The notes: generated by a model from the letters alone, not told the origin. A DNA stretch of 64,000 nt from Agriotes lineatus (GCA_940337035.1 CALNHX010001928.1:124001-188000), one strand, 5' to 3'. Counted from the first letter of the stretch, positions 22,561 through 33,848 are shown. Numbers and translations: made by a program.

Positions 22561-23179
22561 ATCTTACGATTACTACAATTGCATTAGAGTCATAAACACT
22601 TTCAATCGATCCAATACGAAAAGTAGTTGTCAGACTCAAACAAACTTTTACTTACGTTAACTATTTAATTAATTTAAATACAAACCTGCAAATTAATAAC
22701 ACAAAAATGAAAACTATTTATCATTGCCTTAACCAGAAATGTCTGTCGCGTTGATATTTTCAAGAACACGCTCCTTTTTTATTGACGCTTCATGATGCAC
22801 GTTTAATGTAACAATAGGACTCCAATTTAATCTGGTCATCGATCGCGATTCTTCCTCAGTACGGTTTTCGTTGCGTGAAAAAAATCCAGCTCACAACCTA
22901 CTCTTATATTGCAGGTGGGAGTGCGTATCAGCAAGTTGTTATACGGCAAACTCTTGCTGCTCTTGGTTTTTCCTACTCTCAAAGCAATTTTCCGAATTTC
23001 TGGAAATGTTAAATGTGCTCTATTTGGTGGATGTTGCGGACTTATCGTGCACGTTGGTGGTGTTGCTTCAGTTGGTTGCTTCATCTTCTTTTCGTACAGT
23101 ATACAATTTAGTTTCTTTAATTAAGCACTCATTCTTTTTTGCGCACGATATAGAACAAAAAATATAATTTTTGACATAT

Positions 23180-23614
23180 GACATTTTCGCTTAAAGTAGG
23201 TACGTTTTTTTCCTATAAAAATTTTGAAGGTCAAAGAATTTAGGGTTTATGTTGGCATTACTTGGATTCCTTTAAAAATATATGTTGGCAGCATTTGTTT
23301 TAGTAACTTTTCAGAACTAAAAATTGGTGGGAAATTTATAATCTGACATTAAAGCAGTTTTGTTTTTAGGTAATCTTTCGTAAACTTCTTCTTCTGGGAT
23401 GTTAGGTTGCAGATCCAACAGTTCCTCTGCATACTTCAGAATTGCCTTTTTTGCATTTAATTTTAAAATATTCCGTTTTTTACGCATATTCATTTACAGA
23501 AAAACCTGACGAAAATAAATTTTCTAATAAGTTTAAAAAAACAGTTTTGCCAATTTTAGCTTGACCTTGAAAATTTTTATAGGAAAGAAACGTACTTTAC
23601 TTGAAACATCGCCG
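23180..23614. repeat. Inverted repeat of about 57 bp, 320-bp spacer
   Basis: 23180-23236 and 23558-23614 are inverted copies around CCTATAAAAATTTT and TACGTTT. Between them, on minus, lies a short ORF rich in Lys and acidic residues (about 23490-23330). It could be a MITE or the terminal repeat of the neighbouring DDE element. Confidence 0.55.
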
Positions 23615-23955
23615 TGATTCCCAATCTTGGGTACGCGGATCCCCAGGAGTACCAATCGGGACATTTATAGGACGCAAAAAATGAATAATGACAGAAAAAG
23701 GAACATCTGTAATGGATTCACTTGACTTCGTTGTATCTGTCAAGTTTTCAACGTAACTATTACTATCTGTTAACTAAATTAATGCAACTGTCAATGTCAA
23801 AATTTATAAAAATTTACTGAGTGTACTCCCAAATTTAATTGCTTTTCGGCAATGTAGGTAGTTCAAACCTAGCAAAAAAATCATAAAAGTTATAGGTTAT
23901 AAAATGGTGCTTGTCAAAAATATTGTGAAAATAATAAATATTGTAATCATATAAA

Positions 23956-24953
23956 CAGGGGTGTTAGAATCAATTTTAGAAAGGATTAAGGGAGTACAAT
24001 GGTTGAAAATAAACTAGATCTATTTAAATATAAATTGGGAATGTGAATAATTATTATGCAATTACAAAGTAAAAGGAAATTTATAATAGAGTGAAAAATG
24101 CCTATTTGAAAAATAGATGGATTCAAAAATAATAAAATTATAAAATTAGTTGGTGTAAATCAAATATTATTATAAGATAGAGTGTAAAAGTAGAAAAATT
24201 GAGACTTTGTTTCGATTATTGAGAAATAACAAGTTTTGATAAATGTAGCAAAAATAATTTGGTGTGTTTAAAATATTAAAAATAAACCCTATTTTATTGA
24301 GAAACTGTTTGGATGATGATAAGCGTAAATACTAAATTGGAGTGGTGTAGTTAAAAAGAAATATGAACCAAGAAGAATAATTAAATACATAAAACTAAGG
24401 AAGATTACAAGTATGTGGTGAAACTAATGGCAAGTATATGGAGAGTTCCAGAGGAGGACCATCGATTGGGAAGGCACATTTTAGGAAGTTAGCAGAGGAT
24501 GTATTGGAAATAGGTGTCTGCAGATTTGGTCTGTTGGCAGCATAATGTAGGAAAGGTTGAGTTGCTGATTCTGGACTGTTGGGACATCTTGTCTGTCAGC
24601 GAGGCCTTTCATTGTGGGAAGGTGCTTGGGAGGTTGGATTAGTAGGCGGAAAAGAGCAGTGTGGTTGACATCCAGAACATTGTGGAGACCAAGTGAAAGA
24701 TGAGTGATCTTGAGTAGTTAAATAATAACTAGAAAAAGAAATAAAGACTATAAAAGGTGAATTAGTTATTAAGGAATTACTTACTGTTTTAATATTGTTG
24801 TATACTAGAGAAACAATCTGGAATTTGTTATTTTGATTTCAAATCAGTTTGACATATAGTTGACATAAGTTATTTTGACTTATGGGAATGATATTTAAAA
24901 TTAGAACATCAAATTTCAGAAATAAGCAATCTAGATAAAGAAATCCACCCCTG
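23956..24953. mobile_element. Candidate element with short CAGGGGTG ends
   Basis: CAGGGGTG at 23956 and CACCCCTG ending at 24953 are inverted 8-bp termini around about 1 kb of C-poor, A/G-rich plus-strand sequence without ORFs. The ends are short, so chance is possible. Confidence 0.35.
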
Positions 24954-25702
24954 ATTTTTCAGGAGCTAGCGCAATTAATAATTATTGATACCTATTCTGA
25001 ATATTAATAGGGCAATTTTAATTTGACAAAATAAAAATATAATTCAAAAACATATTAATATCACTATACCTAAAGGTACATAGCATATATAAGGCGCCAC
25101 AACGTGGACCTTAGCATATTTATGACGGCCCAACGTGTGGCAAATTAATAATCAAAAATAATAGCTCACAAAAAAAGTAAATAAATACAACACCTTGTTA
25201 AGCCAGTTCATATTTACATTCAAAAAACTAAGTAGTATATTACTAATGCGTCTTTTGCCCTTTCTAGTAGGGTAACCCTTTTTCTAATATTATTATTGAT
25301 GTTCATATTTGTTTAAAACTTCAAAATTAGATTGTAATTGAAAACGTCACTTTGACTATTTATTTTCCATTTACTTGACGTCTGCACTGTCAAACTGACA
25401 GTATGTTGGCACCACTACTATTTTTCAAATTTTAATTATTAAATTGACGTGCAGTCTAATAAAAACCCATTATTTTGGAAGTATAGTCAAGACGTTTTTA
25501 AAAAATTTGGCACTGACAGTGCCGATGTCAAGTAAATGGATAATACTTTTGAATTGGAAGTTTTTAAATATTGCCAAATTAAAAAGTGGAAGTTGGCAAA
25601 AACAAACATATTTGTAAGTGGTGCGAACTTTAAGGCTGTATGACAGTTGTATCAGTTTAGTGAACAGATAATACATTATTTGTATGCACTGCCTTTATAA
25701 AC
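24954..25702. other. Non-coding stretch, nothing recognised
   Basis: AT-rich, with a short motif GGCGCCACAACGTGGA near 25092 that also appears in altered form near 49007. No gene supported. Confidence 0.4.
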
Positions 25703-25922
25703 TACTAGTGAATCTCCCGAGCTACGCTTCGCTTTGCTAATTACACGATTAAATATAATTTAATTTTACTTTACTTTTTCGTACTTTTTTTGAAAATAAA
25801 AACCGACCTACGATCTAAGTCCAAAAATTAGCCAAATTTTAAGCTATCAGACAATTTAATCGGTCCAGTATCTTCGGAGGAGCTAGCGAACAAAGAAAGA
25901 GACTACCGATTTTATGGTATTG
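25703..25922 (+). repeat. Direct repeat unit 1 (about 220 bp)
   Basis: Begins TGAATCTCCCGAGCTACGCT and ends CCGATTTTATGGTAT. The same unit, about 80-85% alike by eye, recurs at 26096-26310 in the same orientation; a third, truncated start (TGAGTCACCCGAGATACGCT) lies at 25928. Each unit includes CGACCTACGATYTAAGTC and AATCGGTCCAGTA. No coding capacity. Confidence 0.8.
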
Positions 25923-25995
25923 ACTAGTGAGTCACCCGAGATACGCTTCGGTTCGCTAATTTAAGAGAGATTCATTAATATAAATTAAAAAAGGA

Positions 25996-26065
25996 TGCAT
26001 CGGCAGGGAATCGAACCCGGGCCGCCCGCATGGCAGGCGAGCATTCTACCACTGGACCAAGGTGC
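25996..26065 (-). pseudogene. tRNA-Gly(GCC)-like pseudogene
   Basis: On minus the D arm, anticodon arm and T arm match eukaryotic tRNA-Gly very well: CAGTGGTAGAATGCTCGCC, GCC anticodon and GGTTCGATTCC are all in place. The 5' acceptor strand reads GCACCTT while the 3' strand reads CCGATGC, giving three mismatches of seven. One T-stem base is also changed. A run of six T follows, as for a Pol III terminator. The acceptor damage argues against a working tRNA. It lies between two direct repeats and may be the head of a SINE built from tRNA-Gly. Confidence 0.8.
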
Positions 26066-26095
26066 TTCCTTGAATAAGGCGCTGCTATAATGATA

Positions 26096-26310
26096 TATAG
26101 TGAATCACCGGAGCTACGATTAGTTTCGCTAATTATGGGGATTTAATTAAAACTTTACTTTTTCGTACTTTTTTTAAAATAAAAGCCGGCCTACGATTTA
26201 AGTCTAAAAATTTACAAAATTTTAAGCTATCATACTATTTAATCGGTCCAGTACCTTCGAAGGAGATAGCGAACTAAGATACAAAGAGACCAACGATTTT
26301 ATGGTATAGG
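26096..26310 (+). repeat. Direct repeat unit 2 (about 215 bp)
   Basis: Second copy of the unit at 25703-25922, beginning TGAATCACCGGAGCTACGAT and ending CGATTTTATGGTAT. Together with the tRNA-Gly-like piece between them, the units suggest a tandem or composite SINE-type repeat. Confidence 0.8.
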
Positions 26311-28936
26311 ATGATTATTCTATTGTTATTTAATAACATTATTAAACTATTTGTCTTCAGTTATAACACATACATTTGAAATAACTAGTATAGTCCTTAT
26401 AACGAATATTCAGGTTCACCTAATCTGTGACGGCGTAATCGTACCACTGTAAAAACAAGATAAGTCTTCTAAAAATACGTACCTAATTGCATTGTTAAAA
26501 ATAGACATATCTGAAACGAATGGTTGCCTTTTTGTCCTGGATTGTCAAAGTTAGGGTTTGTGTACCTCAATGACATTTGATGTTGACATCTACGTTTGTT
26601 TCACGTTTCTAGTGTCAGATACATCAATTTACGAGTAATGTTTGTAATAATATGCTCGTATTTAACGTCTGAGTATGTTGCCTGCTTGTTTAAATACACC
26701 GCATTCAAATTATGTTCAATCTGGAACATGCATAAAAGTATCAGAACCTAGATTTGAAAAAAATCACTTTCTGTGTCATAATATTAAAAATAATTGAGAA
26801 CACTGCTTCACAACAATTTAATTACGTGATACTGAAATTGCATTACACTGATTATTTTTTTCGTAGAGATTTCAACCAATCAGAAGGCTGGGTTTAGTTA
26901 AGTTAGCTTGTATAATTTCGATTATACAAAATCGATTATAGTATAGTAACTTCACTAGGCAACGCAATACATAATTTTTGTCAACTTGATATTGTTTTCA
27001 TGGAGATGACTTTCAGCTAGGTTAATACAAACAAATCGAGCTGCCAATAAAATATTTATTTGTCCCTAATATTAAAATTTACTCAAAAAATAATCAAATC
27101 GAATACAATGCGTACTTCGAACAGGTTATACGTCTCAAACTTTTTGCACAATGACAAATCGTGTCGCTGACGCGGTCGGACTATTTAACCTGTCAAACTG
27201 ACACTCTTTTATTATTGTGCAACAAGTTATCGACATATAACCCGATAATATCGAAGTACTTATAGTATTACTTCTGCTTATATTAATTACAAATATTTTA
27301 CTAATATGAAGAATATAATTTATGGAAATGGATTGCAAGGAAAACGCAAGTGAAAAGGACTGGGAACCACTGACTTAAAACATATGTAGTTTTCAAACGA
27401 GCCAGTGTTGCCAACACTGAAACTATTTCAGGCAAACCAAGGAAAGACTACTGACTTTAATGATAAAAAACAAGAAGTTTAGTTACTAATAACTGGCAAA
27501 TATAACTTTCTGCGCTGTATTTTTACGAACTCCGTGAAACGTGCGTATCAGATCCAAATGGGAGATGAAAAAGTAGAATCAGAATGTCGGAAAACCAACC
27601 TTCTATCTTGTAAAGAACATGGACTCAAAGGCAAACTTTTTTTTAAATTTTTAGAAAAATTTTAAATTCTGTCTAGGAATTCATCTGGCAAAGCTATGCT
27701 TCGAGTCTAATTGGTTGGTTTACATTTTTATCATTGTATAGGTCAAAACGTCTATGTCTATAGAACGGTGATGTTCTAGTATACGAAAGTATAAATCATC
27801 AGGCCATTTCGGAAAGATTGCATGCTGCATGGTGCAAGTTTATTTGGTCACTGCATTAGTGCATACGCTCATGTTTGTTAATTTTGTTATGCCTAAACAC
27901 TTTACTTCTTAATGTATAATCGTTAATTAAGCAGGTGTAAATAAACGTATTAAATCAACCCGTTGCTTCATATATCTTTTAAAAACACCAACGTCGCAGT
28001 AGGTAGGTACGTAATAAATATTATGCTTCATACTGCAACGAATTGTCAGCTTATTCAAGTTAATTAGTTTGGATTCTAGGACATAATGAGAAAAATTTAA
28101 ACAAATAAGCCTATAAAAAAGTAGAATCGTAACGTATATCATTATGGTACTAATGGTAAAGATTATATCAGACGAGGCGTCAATCGAGTCTGATAAGACC
28201 ACGTGTACCAGAATCGTATACAAAATCTTATTTGCTCGCAAAAATTTACAAAGTAATTAAATCTAACAATTAACCAAAAAATGTTAAAACAAAACCAGCG
28301 AGTATGGTCTGTTAGCCATTTGACCAGCAATGTTAGCAACGAATTTGTTAGAGTACCATAATTATATCATTATAGTACTGATGAGGACTATAATGATTTC
28401 ATTATAGTACTCAGTTCCAAGTAAATATGTCTGAATGCCATTGAAACTAACACTCATAATGTTATCATTTTTACAAACAAGAAGATACATAATTAATGAT
28501 TGTTAAAAATTACCAATATCAATGTATTTCATAAATACACGTAATACAAAATGTACACAGGGTAATCTATGTCTATGACATATGTGGTGCCAAACAATAA
28601 CTGGTGATAAGTGAAGTCTTTTTGAGGAAAAAAGTTGACACGCACATATTGTAATGGTTTACTGCCCACAGCAGTTGTTGAGATGTTCAAGGAACTCCAA
28701 TTATATCAGTGCATTATAAACCAAAGTGATTTAAAAGCAGAGCAAAGTATAGTGACACTTATTCCAAGGAAAAGACAATTTTAGTAGTTAGGCAACGACA
28801 TGACATCAAAACTGTAGTCCATAAGGTAAACCGTGTTATCAATCTTAATTTCTTTTTTAAAAATTGAAAAACTAGTTGCTAAGTGACGAGACAGTCTTTT
28901 GTTGATGATTACCAAACAAGCTAACATTTTACATGT
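26311..28936. other. Non-coding stretch, nothing firmly recognised
   Basis: AT-rich, without supported ORFs (the ORFs at 27135-27338 and 27927-28241 have no motif). Near 28365-28415 short, partly palindromic CATTATAGTACT repeats occur three times. No RNA gene seen. Confidence 0.4.
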
Positions 28937-29250
28937 TTATTTATTTATTTATGTCGTACTCAGACAACAGCCGTTAGGCCAATTATAGGCGTCGCTGTAC
29001 ATTTATGGGGACTTCCTACCCCACTAACGACTGTCATGATGTTATTATGATATCCGGAACCAACTAATTTCCGTGGCAGCCGTACCACGAGGCGCCGAGA
29101 GAGGCAGCCGTGGAACTCCTATCCCAGTGCTGACCAGAAAGAGCGTTGCTTGACTCTACTGATCGAACGTGGACGCTTGTTCAAGCTACACCACCCGGGA
29201 CCACTGTTGGGGGCAGATTCAGCTCCGCCTTGTATCGCTTTAAATTATAA
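28937..29250 (-). mobile_element. SINE-like repeat with (AAAT)n tail
   Basis: Read on minus, a GC-richer body ends in AAATAAATAAATAAA (28940-28954), the tail expected of a retroposed short element. A degenerate B-box-like ACGTTCGATC occurs near 29165. It abuts the LINE 3' end beginning at about 29280. No second copy is present in the window, so the assignment is tentative. Confidence 0.45.
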
Positions 29251-29279
29251 ATAAATAGTAGTTTGTATACCACCTTCCT

Positions 29280-29649
29280 CAAGGCAGCAGATAGACGCCG
29301 TATTGACGCCTTTGAGATATTTTGTTAGCGGAGAATGCTAAGGGTGTCGTGGACCGAAAAACGTACAAATATCTCAATCCTAAAAGAACTAAATATCAAC
29401 GAAAGGCTAAGTACCTCCATAAATAAATCCATATTGAGATACTTTGGCCATATTATGGGACGAGGTGATGATGCTCTTGAGAGACTTATCGTCCAAGGTA
29501 CGACAGAAGGCAAAAGACGGAGGGGTCGTTCGCCTTCCCGATACATAGACCAAATAAAGAAGCTGACCAGTTCCTCAGCCCACGAATGCACACACAACGC
29601 AATGGACAGAGACTTATGGAGAAACAAAGTAAATAACTGTCCAACATAG
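29280..29649 (+). pseudogene. 3' end of a LINE ORF2 (APE/RT type)
   Basis: The frame gives RRIDAFEIFC, a TAG where these proteins have Trp, then RRMLRVSWTEKRTN, ILRYFGHIMGRGDDALE, GKRRRGRSPSRYIDQIKKL and an end at TAG 29647. This is the typical C-terminus of insect endonuclease/reverse-transcriptase LINEs (RTE-like proteins carry it). The copy is 5'-truncated: nothing before the W-x-R-R-M region is present. A GAAGAA-type stretch follows at 29688. Confidence 0.8.
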
Positions 29650-29703
29650 ATGCTGTCACGATGCCCGGATACGGGCGTATCGAACAAGAAGAATACCACC
29701 TTC

Positions 29704-29753
29704 ATGTGGTTTGTTTGCCTTGGCCCTATGGGCCTCGACAACTAAATCCACAT
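29704..29753. repeat. Hairpin D with G/C-rich apex
   Basis: ATGTGG at 29704 and CCACAT ending at 29753 bound a hairpin whose apex is TTGGCCCTATGGGCCTCG. The following sequence (CTAAACTTCAGTGCCGA) aligns with that after hairpin E at 33.1 kb, but the hairpin itself is in the opposite orientation there. Confidence 0.6.
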
Positions 29754-29790
29754 TCGTGTTAAAAAGCTAAACTTCAGTGCCGAGGAGTAC

Positions 29791-31649
29791 CGGGTGGCCA
29801 ATTAAGAAGGGCACTCGGCTCTATCTCGAAAAGTAATTGTCGTAAAGACTTGGGGTAAAAAAATTTATGACTAAAGCGGCCAAGAGAAAATGCTGGAAAT
29901 TATTTTTAAGTTTCTAGAATGGCCGCCAGGGGGCGTAATAGCATTCTTGAATTTTAAATCCCGTTTTTTGAGAAATATTCTTATATTACAGATAGCTAAA
30001 ATAGACACCGTTTTAAAGCTGAGATAAATTCTATTCTTTCTTGTTAAATGCTTTTTGCTCTATCTCTTAAGAGAAAGTGGTGGGGGGTGTCCGAACATTT
30101 TCGGAAAGAAATGTCAGTAACTTCAAAATGGCTGAACGGATTTTGTCAAACTTGAAGTCTTTGAAAAGGGCTTTTCTTAGGCTGTCAACGCTGCCTTGAG
30201 CGGATTGATTTAGATTGCTTGTGTCGCCGCTAGAGGGCGTTTTGCGACAACACTACAAATGAAATTGATTTTCTCAAAAAAATTAAATGCATCGATATCA
30301 CTTTTATTGCAACAGAAGATAGCCAAACAAGGGTCTAACCCGCTAGTGAAAACCGCATTTCGATATTTCTTTCCTAACCTAAAATATCAGTAAAATAAAT
30401 TAAAACTCGAAATAATGTCGCATCTTTGGGAATATTTTCAGTATACCTGCCATTATTAAATCCTAATTATCGTTCGTTTACCAAAATATACATCAATTTA
30501 CTGTTAAAATACGAACATTATATTTAAAATGTCAATAATAATTAATACTCATTCAATATTATTGAATATTGCCTTTCTGTCCACACGAAAAACTTTGACA
30601 GTTGGATGGCCACTATCAGGATACTCCATCGCATAGATTCTAACAGAAACAGTTGCGTTTTCATTGTTTTGAAAATAAACACGAAACATATCAAACACTT
30701 CTACAGGTGGAAAAGGCATTTTTTACAAATAATGCCACCAAAATGCACTATAAATAGGTGCAATCTTAATATGATTGACACTTAAACACCACCATTATAA
30801 TTTTTGCTATTTTTTTCCAACGCACACTTGCATTTTAAAAATTTCGAATTTTGTGTGGACAGAAGGGCAATATTTAATCATATTGAATGAGTATTAATTA
30901 TTATTGATATTTTAAATATAATGTTGGTATTTTAACAGTAAATTTATATATATTTTGCTAAAAGAACGATAATTAGGATTTAATAATGCCAGGTATACTG
31001 AAAATATTCCCAAAGATGCGACATTATTTCGAGTTTTAATTTCCTTTACTGATATTTTAGATTAGGAAACAAATATCGAAATGCGGTTTTCACTAGCGTG
31101 TTAGACCCTTGTTTGGCTATCTTCTGTTGCAATAAAAGTGATATCGATGCATTTAATTTTTTTGAGAAAACCCATTTCATTTGTAGTGTTGTCGCAAAAC
31201 GCCCTCTAGCGGCAACACAAGCAATCTAAATCAATCCGCTCAAGGCAGCGTTGACAGCCTAAGAAAAGCCCTTTTCAACGACTTCAAGTTTGACAAAATC
31301 CGTTCAGCCATTTTGAAGTTATTGACATTTGTTTCCCAAAATGTTCGGACACCCCCCACCACTTTCCTTTACGAGATAGAGCAAAAAGCTTGTAACAAAA
31401 AAGAATCAAATTTATCTCAGCTTTAAAACGGTGTCCATTTTAGCTATTTGTAATATAAGAATATTTCTCAAAAAACGGGATTTAAAATTCAAGAATGCGA
31501 TTACGCCCCCTGGCGGCCATCCTAGAAACATAAAAATAATTTCCAGCATTTTCTCTTGCTCGCTTTAGTCATAAAATTTTTTTACCCCAAGTCTTTACGA
31601 CAATTACTTTTCGAGATAGAGCCGAGTGCCCTTCTTAATTGGCCACCCG
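29791..31649. mobile_element. Giant foldback element: 798-bp inverted arms, 263-bp loop
   Basis: 29791-30588 and 30852-31649 are inverted copies over about 798 bp each, roughly 95% identical by eye. The ends read CGGGTGGCCAATTAAGAAGG. GTAC flanks both sides (29787-29790, 31650-31653); since GTAC is its own complement it may be a 4-bp target duplication or part of the termini. The surrounding sequence aligns with an uninterrupted relative at about 33115-33275, so the palindrome is an insertion. The arms contain no long ORF. The loop contributes a small minus-strand ORF (30549-30719). The superfamily is not recognised, and no DDE transposase is present. Confidence 0.85.
30549..30719 (-). CDS. 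56-residue DUF4817-like helix-turn-helix ORF in palindrome loop
   Basis: The ORF starts at ATG 30719 in the loop and ends in TGA inside the left arm. The peptide has VEVFDMFRVYFQNNENATVS, then RIYAMEYPDSGHPTVKVF. This follows the pattern of DUF4817, a roughly 50-residue helix-turn-helix domain found in many insect proteins linked to mobile DNA (hydrophobic-VY-x4-NA-x4-R-x-YA-x2-YP-x3-HP). The frame is open from the ATG through the domain. The function is inferred only: DNA binding, perhaps to the arms. It is shorter than usual because sequence after the domain is lost at the arm junction. A plain remnant of a larger transposase-like gene is the alternative. Confidence 0.6.
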   Translation of the reverse strand: MPFPPVEVFDMFRVYFQNNENATVSVRIYAMEYPDSGHPTVKVFRVDRKAIFNNIE

Positions 31650-31653
31650 GTAC

Positions 31654-33054
31654 ATTGTTTTATTTGAAATCGAGAATGGTGAGATTACATTCTAACCAAT
31701 ATTTGTAGGTTATGTTAACGTCAGTTGTCGTTTATCTGTCTCCTCGCCACCTACAAAAAAGTCGTAAAATAATGGATTACTTCACTGCCGATTTCTCGTA
31801 TTTTAATGACGATTTCGAGGTACTTTAATGCCGATTTCAAATAAAAGTCTTTTGTAATACCAGTTGTGTGTAAAGTTATTCACCAGTGTGCAGGGCAGCT
31901 TTAAGTATAGTTTGCCATATGTGAAGAGTTCCAGTGTAGCAGTTTAGCAAACAACAAGATTCGTCCACGTGCAAGTAGCTTCGGGGGCCCATTTCCATAA
32001 GTAAGCAGCATCGCCCAGCAAAAATAATATCTGCTACGTGTAGAGAGGACCTTTAGGAGTCCGTAGGTGTAGAAATTTCAACCAACAAGCCTTTCCTAAG
32101 TGCGTAATTCCCGTGGCGTCATTAGAAAGTGTATCCAGCGTCCGAAAGGTCTCTGATTAAGGCAGGATTTCACAGGAAGCTCTTTCAGCAGCCCCATAAT
32201 TCGGGGTGTTCTTCAAGATTAAACTGTGTACGAGGTGGAGAGAAATATTCCAGAATCCCAGGTCCGTCCAGCTTCGAGTAATTTAAATAGCGTCTCTAAA
32301 AAGTGGAAGTTGACGCGGAATTTTCAGTTTTTGCCGGATATAGAACAAAAAGTAATTGTGCGTGAGTTTTAACGTCACATTAGAAACAAAACGAGGTTAT
32401 CAGTTGCTACGTCACAGAATTAATCGTATTTACCTGATGCTTCCTTGCTGTTTTGTTTTAAAATTTAATTTTACGCTAGTTTGCACTGACAGATCATCTT
32501 ATTTACTGAGTCAAATTTAGTGGTTATAATTGTGAGATGGAAATTGTGCATTTGCCCTAATATCCGAGTTAAAATGTCATACAATAAGTTATTTCACATA
32601 CAAAGTTTCTTATTAATTTTATGAACAGACACCCTGAGTTAAGATTTGTTTCATGTTCACCGGAGCTAAGCCCTAATTTATTGCAAATAGATAAAACAAG
32701 GAATGAGCAATAAGCCATTTATTTGTGGTAATTATTATTACACTCTTTTAATTTGCACTGAGTTTGTCAGGCAATTCTCAGTTAAAACTTAACAATTCAT
32801 AAAGTGCAGTAGCCCTTGCCATTAATGATTTTATTTAAAACACTATTATTATATTTTAAATGGCGAAGGCTATTACAATATATCGGATCTGTTTTTTTCT
32901 GAACTATAGCAATTTTAAACCTTTCTATACTGAAGTAAAAAATTGCTTCTGCACTATTATTATGAAATTATCAAGCCACCTATGAAACAAGCTAAGACTC
33001 GTAACAAATAGTTATTTGTATACCAAAGCATTGAAGTTTAACTTTTTATAACAA
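31654..33054. other. Old repeat body interrupted by the palindrome, then unassigned sequence
   Basis: 31654-31860 continues the repeat begun at 29704 (CATTGTTTTATTTGAAATCG, a GTTAACGTCA block, then GACGATTTC). 31860-32360 is GC-richer and resembles the leader of an LTR element in style, but no LTR, primer site or ORF is visible. 32360-33054 is AT-rich with nothing recognised. Confidence 0.4.
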
Positions 33055-33275
33055 ATGTGGATTTAGTTGCCGAGGCCCGTAGGACCAAGGCAAATAAACC
33101 ACATCAGGGATAAAAAGGAACTTCAGTTCCGACGATTGCATTGGTTTTTTTAATCGAAAAATTGTGAAATTACAACATTTTAACCAACTTTCGTGGGATA
33201 TGTTGACGTCGATTAACGTTTAATGACGATTTCAACATTCTTCACTGCTGATTTAAAAAAAGTATGAACTTTGTG
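33055..33275. repeat. Hairpin E and repeat body, unoccupied paralogue of the palindrome target
   Basis: ATGTGG at 33055 to CCACAT at 33104 forms the same hairpin as D but inverted, with apex CGAGGCCCGTAGGACCAAGG. The sequence after it (AACTTCAGTTCCGACGA, CATTGGTTTTTTT, GAAATTACA, a TTGACGTCG block) aligns in the same orientation with both flanks of the giant palindrome, and has no insertion at the matching position. Confidence 0.65.
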
Positions 33276-33621
33276 TAGGTGTAAGTGCAATGGAAGACTA
33301 GTTCGATAAAGAATACAGATAACGTGGATGTGTATGGTTATTGTAATGGTAACCGTCGATGTGCCTTTATTGAATATCACCGAATATTTTTGTCCAAATG
33401 GCTTGCCCTATTACACATCTTCTGGTAGCATCCATATTACTGACTTACGGAAAAGAAAACTGTAAAATCGCTATAGCTCAGAAACAAAAGTGGATCGGGC
33501 ATATGTTCTTTTTGCTGCCATTGCTGGTTGCCATTTGACACACGTCATAAATCACCCTGTATACCTTTATTATTTACTAATATAACGTGTATAGCCAATT
33601 TTTTTAAATGTTGCTCTGCAT
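33276..33621. other. Non-coding stretch, nothing recognised
   Basis: No ORF or repeat supported, except GTCATAAATCACCCTGTATA near 33550, a lone CACCCTGTA end typical of Tc1/mariner MITEs. Confidence 0.4.
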
Positions 33622-33848
33622 TGTAGCAACTTTACTATATATTTTTGAAATCAGAATTAAAAGCTCTATAGGCTGGTTGTTTTAATATTTTTTTACTAAC
33701 AATTTGTTTGCACCCAATAAAAACGCTGAATTGTGAAGAGATAAACAAAAAATTAAATAATAAAACACTAACCAACTGATAGATTTTAATTCTGATTTGA
33801 AAAATATGTAGTTTTGAGATATTTTAATTAATAATAAAGTTGCTAAAC
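33622..33848. mobile_element. Short hairpin MITE
   Basis: The left arm (33622-33694, from TGTAGCAACTTTACT) and right arm (about 33757-33848) are imperfect inverted copies sharing AATCAGAATTAAAA and a following GGTTG. The spacer is about 60 bp. No coding capacity. Confidence 0.6.

Noticed and set aside
25996..26065. Functional tRNA-Gly gene
   Set aside because: Three of seven acceptor pairs are mismatched and a T-stem pair is lost, so I annotate it as a pseudogene.
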